This document shows positions 6,823 to 12,250 of a DNA stretch of 12,250 nt, one piece after another. The stretch's first letter is position 1, and every line of letters begins with the position of its first letter. The notes under the pieces are model-generated. The model did not search any database. It worked only from the letters and a program-made list of their open reading frames with translations, and was not told where the DNA came from. The translations under genes were made by a program, and so were the position numbers. Source of the DNA: Pelotomaculum_B sp964543575 (GTDB lineage: Bacteria; Bacillota; Desulfotomaculia; Desulfotomaculales; Pelotomaculaceae). The stretch is taken from contig CAZIYV010000105.1 of NCBI GenBank assembly GCA_964543575.1, positions 1 to 12,250 of the forward strand, in the 5' to 3' direction.

Positions 6823-6851
6823 AAAAAACCACAGCCTTATAAAGGCTGTGG
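6823..6851 (-). terminator. Intrinsic terminator of the cobalamin riboswitch expression platform
   Basis: On the minus strand a perfect 10-bp stem CCACAGCCTT / AAGGCTGTGG with a 3-base loop (6851-6829) is followed at once by six Ts (6828-6823), 36 bases before the cobT start. A short GTGGA (6868-6864) can pair with TCCAC (6852-6848), which overlaps the first bases of the terminator's 5' arm; this could be part of the antiterminator, but it is only five pairs and is an inference. Confidence 0.85.
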
Positions 6852-6900
6852 ACTTTTCCATCATCCACCGGCTTACCCTTCTTCGCGGGGTTTCCGTCCA

Positions 6901-7051
6901 ACAGGCAGGTCTCCTGGCTCTCGTTCATCGCAACACCGCAGCCTTCCCGGCGCAATACCAGTGGCGTTAAAAGCGGCATTACTAACGTTTACAGTGGCGG
7001 GACCGCTCAGGTTTTGCACCTGATTCCCTATTCTCCCTCGCGGGCACCTGT
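6901..7051 (-). promoter_or_regulatory. Cobalamin (B12) riboswitch aptamer
   Basis: Read on the minus strand, the leader carries the conserved blocks of the class in order: AGGGAAT, GGTGCAAAACC (about 7020-7010), GGTCCCGCCACTGTAA ending at 6989, GCCACTGG, CGGGAAGG, and the B12 box GAGCCAGGAGACCTGCCTGTT (split: GAGCCAGGAG at 6920-6911, ACCTGCCTGT at 6910-6901). The ends ACAGG (7051-7047) and CCTGT (6905-6901) form the closing P1 stem. Binding of adenosylcobalamin or a relative should favour the terminator that follows and so lower cobT expression. Confidence 0.95.
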
Positions 7052-7070
7052 TTGGCTGTATATTTATTTT

Positions 7071-7101
7071 ATTATATTTACCATTCTACGCGGCAAGTCA
7101 A
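7071..7101 (-). promoter_or_regulatory. Likely promoter of the riboswitch-cobT transcript
   Basis: On the minus strand TTGACT (7101-7096) and a perfect TATAAT (7076-7071) lie just ahead of the aptamer, whose 5' end is about 20 bases downstream. The 19-base spacer is longer than ideal, so the promoter may be moderate in strength. Confidence 0.5.
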
Positions 7102-7179
7102 TTTCCTGCCCTCTGCAGAATAAATTCTCCCACCTTGTTAATTATGTGTGTCTAACATACATTGGTGTATAACATAAAT

Positions 7180-7244
7180 AGCACAAGGGGACGGTTCTCT
7201 TGTGTCACTCTCCCCATAGCACAAGAAAACCGTCCCCTTGTGCT
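7180..7244. repeat. GGGGACGGTTCT-core inverted repeat, patch 2
   Basis: Two 25-base arms (7180-7204 and 7220-7244) are inverted copies with a single mismatch, separated by a 15-base loop. Each arm is itself a small hairpin: cacaa (7182-7186) and ttgtg (7200-7204) flank the core ggggacggttct (7187-7198); the right arm carries the variant core ggggacggtttt in inverse orientation. It lies 19 bases beyond the stop of the SLH protein gene and could also serve as its transcript end, but no T run follows on either strand. Confidence 0.85.
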
Positions 7245-7263
7245 TACCCAGTGTTCGATTAGT

Positions 7264-9912
7264 TTACTGGTTGGCCCACCATTTTAGCACCCGGTCTATC
7301 GCGACAGCTGTTTCAGCGCGGGTCGCACCGTCCCGTGGCCTGAAGTAGCCGTTGCTGCCCTGCAGTATGCCTGCCGAGGTAACACTGTTTATATCATCCA
7401 GGGCAAAAGCGGGTATTGAATCCGAGTCTTTGTATGACGCTTCTTCTGTACCGCCAATATTAAGAGCGCGGTCGATCATCACAGCCATCTCACTCCTGGT
7501 TACCCTGGCGTCAGGCGCGAAAGTACCGTCGGGGTAACCGTTGACCACTCCCCGTGCCACTGCCGCGGCAATGGCCGGCTGTGCCCACTGGGGTATGGCG
7601 TCATTAAAAGAAGGCTGATTTTCCGGGGTCGGCCACTGCAGTGCCGCCGCCAGAAGGGACACAAATTGAGCCCTGGTTATCGGCTGACCGGGGCCGAATG
7701 TACCATCCGGAAACCCTTTAGCCACCCCGCTCAGAGCAAGCCTGCTTATAGCCGCACTGGCCCAGTGCCCCGTAGTATCTTTAAAAACAGGCGCCTTGCG
7801 GCTGTCGTCAACCAGGACCAGTTTGCCGAAACTCCACAACCTGGCGGAGATTGTTTTTATCTCTCCGTCACCATCAATCATGGCCGGCTGCTCCCGCCAT
7901 TGTTTCGCCGCCGAGTCCCACAGAAGGATGGCAGGGCGGCTGGTGATCACGTCCTTTCTGTACTGCCAGTCCAGATCCCAGGGCTCATCAAGCGTGGTCG
8001 CCCCCTGCAGCGGATTTACCGTACACGTTCCCAGCACATTAATCCCGGCGGCAAGGTCTGAAGGCGCCGGCGAGTAAGCTAGCCTGATATTTGTCCGCTC
8101 TGACAGGCTGCCCGCCGGGAAAGCTATTTTAATCCAGCTGTCCATGGATATTTCGGCATCTCTGTTAGGAGGAACCTGCAGGTCAACCCAGGATGGTTTT
8201 ACCGACACCGGAACTGAAGTGGTAATACCATGAAAATCAGCTTTTAACACTCCCGAGGCAGTGTTGTTGACTGCTGTAAATTTACCCGCGACAATACTCC
8301 CCAGAGAGCTGTCAACAGTCCAATCCACATCGCCGGGCAGCAGATCAAATGATTCTCCCGCATATGTTTTTACCTGCAGCGATAACTGGACCGACTGTCC
8401 AGGTTCAAGGTTAATTTGGGCGGGGCTTACAATCAATTGAGAAATGGATTCGGGGCCAATCACCCGCAGCGTGGTTGTGCCGCTGGCTTTCCCCAGTTCC
8501 GCCCGGATTGTATATGTGCCGCTTTTAGCAGTAGTGAAAACACTGCCCCGAAAGCGTCCGTCGTCCGGTTTTGAAGACCATTCCACTTCATCAGTGTCTA
8601 TTTTACTCGGGTTGTAATACTGGTCGTAACCCTTGACCCCAAATTCGCCACTCTTCCCTATCAGTGCCACGGAAGGACCGCTGATCTGCAAACCGCTCAG
8701 CTTCCCCTGCGGCGCGGTGGAAAAGACGCCTATGGCGTCGGGCACCCGCCGCTGGGACAAGGCCTGCGGCCGGTTGACCAGGGATATGTCAAAGTCGCCC
8801 AAATGGCGGGCAGCCATAGTTGTTGAGCCGCCACCGTCAAGGTTAACCGCCCGCCAGACCCCGACAGAAATTAAAAAGCCGGCCAACTCCTCCTGGGTCA
8901 TACCGATGCTTACCACAGTGCCATCCGAGGCAGACTGTTTTTCAACGGTAACCAGGTAAAGCGTCTTCCCGTCCCGGGAGGCACCCACCGCCGTACGGGC
9001 GTGCCTGCCGGTTATATTCTGGGTAAAGTAAGCTGGCAGGTGGCCGTCCTCCACCAGCAAAGCCTGTCCTCCCACTGCCGCAAACAGTTTATTGCTCTGG
9101 GGCTCAACAGAGTAAGTGAACGCGACTTTTGAGCCTTTCGGCAGGTTATCTTTAATAAACTTGGCCGCCTGCCCGTGCCCTTTCAGGACATAGCCGTCCG
9201 CGGGAATGGGCACACCAGGTTTGTCAGTTAAAACCTGCTGGACCACCCCGTCTTTAACCACAACTTCTGTCACACCGGTCAGATTGGACAGTTTGCCCCG
9301 GCTGGTGGTGCCCCACAGCGAATTATAGAGGGTAAGGGCGTCAGTATCTGAAGAGGTATCAGACATCAACAGGTACCCCGGTTTGTTAATGCCGGCCAGG
9401 GGATAGCTTTTTCCGTTGCCGGCAGTAACCTGCCCGCTGAAGCCAAAAATTTCAAGAAGTGGTGTTTTGTTTGTGGTAAGTCCGAAACCGTACATATCAT
9501 TACGCTGGGCCGGGCTTTCAACCAGTTGGCCGCCCTGGTAGGCAAGACCGATGGTCCGGCCGCTTTCGTTTATTTGAAAGAAATCACCGTTTATGGCGGC
9601 CACCGCCCCGGTACGCTTGGCCATATCAGTTACGGCCTGGTTCTTGTTCAGGGTGCCGTCACTGCCGATAATGGTGTCTATTTTCAGATAAGGGTCACTG
9701 AGATCGGCTTTTAGAATGTAAACATTGAGCGGTCCCTCTACGGTACTCATCCTGACCGTTTGCAGGACCGCCCCCTGTGTGATGATCTCCTCGCCGCCGG
9801 TTTTGCTGACCAGTTGATAAGCCTCCGCCCATACAGGCGAGGCCAGACAGTACAACAGTATCGCCAGCACAAGATTCGCCCACAGTAAACAGGCGGACCA
9901 CTTTTTACGCAA
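7264..9912 (-). CDS. Secreted phosphodiester glycosidase-domain protein with SLH cell-surface anchor
   Basis: The 882-residue product has a signal peptide (1-29, hydrophobic core 9-24, cleavage likely after PVWA). Residues about 60-398 form a phosphodiester glycosidase (NAGPA-type, PF09992) domain with AINGDFFQ (106-113), RTAVGAS (306-312) and NLDGGGSTTM (357-366). Then come one or two Ig-like beta domains (about 405-570), a ZU5-like segment with IKIAFPAGSLSERTNI (594-609), and three SLH repeats (about 709-757, 768-816, 827-877) with GFPDGTFGPGQPITRAQF and GYPDGTFAPDARVTRSEM. SLH repeats usually hold proteins to pyruvylated wall polymers. The family cleaves sugar-phosphodiester bonds, so wall or capsule glycans are plausible substrates, but this is inference. 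The start is TTG at 9912, with AAGGAGG seven bases upstream. It is transcribed alone from a near-consensus promoter. Confidence 0.92.
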   Translation of the reverse strand: MRKKWSACLLWANLVLAILLYCLASPVWAEAYQLVSKTGGEEIITQGAVLQTVRMSTVEGPLNVYILKADLSDPYLKIDTIIGSDGTLNKNQAVTDMAKRTGAVAAINGDFFQINESGRTIGLAYQGGQLVESPAQRNDMYGFGLTTNKTPLLEIFGFSGQVTAGNGKSYPLAGINKPGYLLMSDTSSDTDALTLYNSLWGTTSRGKLSNLTGVTEVVVKDGVVQQVLTDKPGVPIPADGYVLKGHGQAAKFIKDNLPKGSKVAFTYSVEPQSNKLFAAVGGQALLVEDGHLPAYFTQNITGRHARTAVGASRDGKTLYLVTVEKQSASDGTVVSIGMTQEELAGFLISVGVWRAVNLDGGGSTTMAARHLGDFDISLVNRPQALSQRRVPDAIGVFSTAPQGKLSGLQISGPSVALIGKSGEFGVKGYDQYYNPSKIDTDEVEWSSKPDDGRFRGSVFTTAKSGTYTIRAELGKASGTTTLRVIGPESISQLIVSPAQINLEPGQSVQLSLQVKTYAGESFDLLPGDVDWTVDSSLGSIVAGKFTAVNNTASGVLKADFHGITTSVPVSVKPSWVDLQVPPNRDAEISMDSWIKIAFPAGSLSERTNIRLAYSPAPSDLAAGINVLGTCTVNPLQGATTLDEPWDLDWQYRKDVITSRPAILLWDSAAKQWREQPAMIDGDGEIKTISARLWSFGKLVLVDDSRKAPVFKDTTGHWASAAISRLALSGVAKGFPDGTFGPGQPITRAQFVSLLAAALQWPTPENQPSFNDAIPQWAQPAIAAAVARGVVNGYPDGTFAPDARVTRSEMAVMIDRALNIGGTEEASYKDSDSIPAFALDDINSVTSAGILQGSNGYFRPRDGATRAETAVAIDRVLKWWANQ

Positions 9913-9970
9913 AACTTTCCCTCCTTAAATGATTACGGATGTTCTCTTTAGCGATTATTTTCTCCCTATA

Positions 9971-9999
9971 ATTATAAATCAATGGCAAAAAAGTCTCAA
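9971..9999 (-). promoter_or_regulatory. Sigma-A promoter of the SLH glycosidase gene
   Basis: TTGAGA (9999-9994) and a perfect TATAAT (9976-9971) are separated by exactly 17 bases on the minus strand, giving a leader of about 50 bases before the TTG start at 9912. This is the best promoter match in the window and indicates steady vegetative transcription. Confidence 0.75.
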
Positions 10000-10038
10000 G
10001 AAGGCGAAAATTGCAGCAAACTGTAAAAACCACTTTAA

Positions 10039-10941
10039 TCAGCTATAAACCCTGCTTAAGCCATACCGCTCAGCTATTTTTATCGCATCCCGGTATTCTT
10101 TGCCGGTGATCCTCCTGTTTAGTTCCGGATATTCAAACGCCTCGTGGGCCGGGTAATACTGGGCCATGATATTGAGAAAAGTGCCTTTGGAGATATCCCC
10201 GGCCAAAAATTCCACAACTTTTTCCGTGTCCGCCAGATTTCCGGGCAGCACCAAATGTCTGACCAACAGGCCATTGACAGCTATTCCTTTCCCGTCGACA
10301 ACCAGATCCCCAACCTGCCCGTGCATCACCTTGACCGCTCTTTTGGCGACTGTAAAATAGCCGGCCGCCCCCGCATACTTCCTGCCGGCCTCGTCATCGC
10401 CGAATTTTATGTCCGGCATATAAATTTCCACTACTCCGTCCAGTATCTCCAGTGTCTCCGGGGAATCATAACCACCGGTGTTATAAACAAGCGGGATGTT
10501 TAAACCCTGTGCGACCGCCACCTGAAGCGCTTCTAGGATTTGCGGGACGTAGTGGCTGGGAGACACCAGGTTTATGTTATGGCAGCCGCCCTGCTGCAGT
10601 TCCAGCATCATCTCTGCCAGTTCAGATGTGGAAACCACTTCTCCCTCACCAAAATGGCTGATTTCGCAGTTTTGACAGAACCGGCATTTTAAGTTGCAGA
10701 AGGCAAAGAAGATCGTGCCCGAACCCCTAGAGCCGACCAGTGGGGCTTCCTCACCAAAATGGGGGCCGCAGCTGCTGACCGCCGCGCGCCTGCCCCCCCG
10801 GCAGATGCCCACTTCTCCTTTAAGCCGGTTGACCCGGCATTCCTGGGCGCATACAGTGCAATCCTCCAGCATGGCCACCGCCCGCCGGGCTTTTTCTCCC
10901 AACTCGCCGGGAGAAAGTTTTAAATACGCTGCCTTACTCAT
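10039..10941 (-). CDS. Radical SAM protein, PflX-like (COG1313)
   Basis: The 300-residue product belongs to the uncharacterised iron-sulfur group related to pyruvate formate-lyase activating enzymes. The radical SAM cluster ligands are in FCNLKCRFCQN (Cys82, Cys86, Cys89; CxxxCxxC), preceded by the family's N-terminal cysteine group CTVCAQECRVNRLKGEVGIC (28-47), which may hold a second metal site. Later segments NLVSPSHYVPQ, YNTGGYDS, EIYMPDIKFGDDE and LVRHLVLPGN match this subgroup. Its reaction is unknown; a glycyl-radical activase role is possible, but no glycyl-radical enzyme is nearby. The open frame extends 71 codons upstream, but those translate the repeat patch; the ATG at 10941 has GAGGTGGGG three bases before it and gives a normal family N-terminus. 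It appears to be a single-gene unit. Confidence 0.9.
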   Translation of the reverse strand: MSKAAYLKLSPGELGEKARRAVAMLEDCTVCAQECRVNRLKGEVGICRGGRRAAVSSCGPHFGEEAPLVGSRGSGTIFFAFCNLKCRFCQNCEISHFGEGEVVSTSELAEMMLELQQGGCHNINLVSPSHYVPQILEALQVAVAQGLNIPLVYNTGGYDSPETLEILDGVVEIYMPDIKFGDDEAGRKYAGAAGYFTVAKRAVKVMHGQVGDLVVDGKGIAVNGLLVRHLVLPGNLADTEKVVEFLAGDISKGTFLNIMAQYYPAHEAFEYPELNRRITGKEYRDAIKIAERYGLSRVYS

Positions 10942-10981
10942 AAACCCCACCTCATCATATACGCTAGACAAACTGAGACTA

Positions 10982-11095
10982 GTGAGACAAGGGGACACAC
11001 CTTTGTCAAATGAGACAGGAGAACCGTCCCCTTGTCTCACCCTTGTCTCACTTGTCTCAAATGAAAGGGGACACACCTCCGCGAGATATGTCCCC
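10982..11095. repeat. GGGGAC-core repeat cluster, patch 3 (two core types)
   Basis: Outer arms gtgagacaagggga (10982-10995) and tccccttgtctcac (11027-11040) are perfect 14-base inverted copies. Nested inside are two hairpins: gacaa/ttgtc (10986-10990, 11003-11007) around the core ggggacacacct, and gagaca/tgtctc (11012-11017, 11033-11038) around the inverse core agaaccgtcccc. The unit aaggggacacacct recurs at 11065-11078, where ggggacaca pairs with tatgtcccc (11067-11075, 11087-11095). The word cttgtctca occurs three times (11031, 11042, 11051). It fills the gap between ychF and the radical SAM gene. Confidence 0.85.
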
Positions 11096-11113
11096 AATAG
11101 AATGTCCCTGTTT

Positions 11114-12208
11114 TCACACGTTAAACCTGAATAAGATGATGTCTCCGTCTTCAACCCGGTAGTCTTTACCCTCCAGGCGGAAAAGGCCCTTTTCCTTCAC
11201 TTTGGCCATGCTGCCCAGGGTCTCCAGGTCGCGGTACTTGACCACTTCCGCCTTGATGAAACCCCTTTCGATGTCAGAATGGATCTTGCCCGCCGCCTGT
11301 TTGGCTTCAGTACCGCTCTCGATCGTCCAGGCCTTAACCTCGTCTTCACCCACAGTGAAAAACGAGATCAGCCCCAGGTATTCGTAGGCCGCCCTGGCCA
11401 GCCTGTCTATGCCGGACTGGCTGACGCCCAGGTCCGCCAGAAACATCTCCTTGTCCTCATCGGGCAGCTGGCTGATCTCCGCTTCGATCTTGCCGCAAAC
11501 TTCCAATTCCGGCAAACCACGTTCGGCGGCGAGGGCCTGCAGTTCGTCTCTGCGGTCATACACTTTGGCCTTGAACTGCTCCTCGTCGGTGTTGACCACC
11601 AGCATCATCGGCTTTTCAGTAAGAAAGCTGTAGTTCTTTAAAAAAAGTTTTTCTGATTCAGTCAAGTCAAGCCGCCCGATGGGTGTCTCGTTTTCCAGAG
11701 CGCCCAGACATTTTTCCATGATTTCAATCTCAGCGACGTTTTCCTTCTTAATTTTTTTGCCGCTTTTAATACGCTCGATTTTCTTCTCAACTACCTCCAT
11801 GTCGGCAAAGAGGAGTTCTAAATTAATTGTTTCAATATCCCGCAGGGGGTTGATCGAGCCGTCAACATGCTGCACGTCCTCATTGGCAAAAGCCCGCACA
11901 ACATGGACAAGCATATCCACACCCCTGATGGTGTTAAGAAACTGATTGCCCACGCCCTGACCCTGGCTGGACCCCCTCACCAGACCCGGCACGTCACTGA
12001 ACTGGATCTGCGCGTAGGTGGTTTTACGCGGTTTGTACAGACCGCTCAGAAAGTCCACCCTGTGGTCCGGTACCACAGCAGACCGCACGTTGGTTTCAGT
12101 TTTGCCGGTCAAAAAGTTTGAAGTCTCAGCTCCGGCGCCGGTCAGCAGGTTAAAAATGGTAGTTTTGCCTACCATCGGCAGCCCAATCAGGCCACAATTA
12201 AGATTCAC
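11114..12208 (-). CDS. YchF/OLA1-family P-loop ATPase with a variant G1 motif
   Basis: YchF proteins are Obg-like NTPases that prefer ATP, bind ribosomes and affect stress responses. With the GTG start at 12208 the product is 364 residues. Visible parts are G1 GLPMVGKTT (9-17), G3 FSDVPGLVRGSSQGQGVGNQ (70-89), the diagnostic His in DVQHVDG (His114, equal to E. coli His114), a coiled-coil insert with EKKIERIKSGKKIKKE (about 141-156), the ATP-type G4 NTDE (206-209) and a C-terminal TGS/DUF933 domain ending GDIILFRFNV. The usual family G1 is GLPNVGKST, so Asn-to-Met and Ser-to-Thr changes mark this as a divergent member, perhaps a paralogue. GGGTGAT lies four bases before GTG 12208 and the N-terminus MNLNCGLIGLP matches the family; another GTG at 12217 is possible. 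Confidence 0.9.
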   Translation of the reverse strand: MNLNCGLIGLPMVGKTTIFNLLTGAGAETSNFLTGKTETNVRSAVVPDHRVDFLSGLYKPRKTTYAQIQFSDVPGLVRGSSQGQGVGNQFLNTIRGVDMLVHVVRAFANEDVQHVDGSINPLRDIETINLELLFADMEVVEKKIERIKSGKKIKKENVAEIEIMEKCLGALENETPIGRLDLTESEKLFLKNYSFLTEKPMMLVVNTDEEQFKAKVYDRRDELQALAAERGLPELEVCGKIEAEISQLPDEDKEMFLADLGVSQSGIDRLARAAYEYLGLISFFTVGEDEVKAWTIESGTEAKQAAGKIHSDIERGFIKAEVVKYRDLETLGSMAKVKEKGLFRLEGKDYRVEDGDIILFRFNV

Positions 12209-12250
12209 AGTTATCACCCATTTAGTAGTCTACCACCAATAGAGTGGCTT

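Noticed and set aside
7666..8077. Two plus-strand frames of 93-131 codons opposite the SLH protein
   Set aside because: They lie within the coding sequence of the SLH repeats and beta domains and show no translation signals.
11003..11009. TTGACA as the -35 box of the radical SAM gene
   Set aside because: The hexamer lies inside the repeat element and no acceptable -10 box is found 16-19 bases downstream on the minus strand.
5549..11095. CRISPR array made of the GGGGAC repeats
   Set aside because: Copies are few, in mixed orientation, spread over three gaps, and not separated by uniform unique spacers; no cas gene is present.
10942..11154. 71-codon N-terminal extension of the radical SAM frame
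   Set aside because: The added residues are translation of the repeat cluster and of the end of the YchF homologue. A good ribosome binding site precedes the ATG at 10941, and the family N-terminus begins there.

Overview
The window reads as a chromosomal segment of a low- to mid-GC Firmicute, most likely a Clostridia-type member near Pelotomaculum/Desulfotomaculum (Peptococcaceae). This is inferred from the yicC-remA-gmk-rpoZ-coaBC gene order (the yloC-remA-gmk-rpoZ-coaBC arrangement of Bacillus and relatives), a near-canonical RemA, an S-layer-homology (SLH) surface protein, strong AAGGAGG-type ribosome binding sites and frequent TTG/GTG starts. Every convincing gene lies on the minus strand, so the window is best read from right to left.

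Right to left: a YchF-family ATPase with a variant P-loop (11114-12208); a 172-base gap packed with short GGGGAC-core inverted repeats; a PflX-like radical SAM protein (10039-10941); an 882-residue secreted protein with a phosphodiester glycosidase domain, Ig-like and ZU5-like beta domains and three SLH repeats (7264-9912), behind a near-consensus sigma-A promoter; another large GGGGAC-core inverted repeat (7180-7244); a cobalamin riboswitch with its own intrinsic terminator, controlling a solitary cobT (5720-6787); a hairpin after cobT; a third patch of the same repeats beside what look like gene remnants (5241-5580); a YvlD-type small membrane protein (4883-5227); a GyrI-like ligand-binding protein (4170-4790); a class I aminotransferase (2696-3889); and the housekeeping cluster yicC-remA-gmk-rpoZ-coaBC (2625 to 1, coaBC cut by the window edge).

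The left block joins RNA processing (YicC), a matrix/developmental regulator (RemA), GMP phosphorylation (Gmk), RNA polymerase assembly (omega) and coenzyme A synthesis (CoaBC), with spacings of 13-28 bases that fit one operon. CobT makes alpha-ribazole phosphate for the lower ligand of cobalamin, and the upstream riboswitch should shut it off when cobalamin is plentiful. The rest looks like independent single-gene units.

The least expected content is intergenic. Three gaps carry short elements with a fixed core (GGGGACGGTTCT or GGGGACACACCT) flanked by short inverted arms whose sequence differs by locus but stays self-complementary. No transposase or CRISPR gene is present. I see no convincing new multi-gene system.
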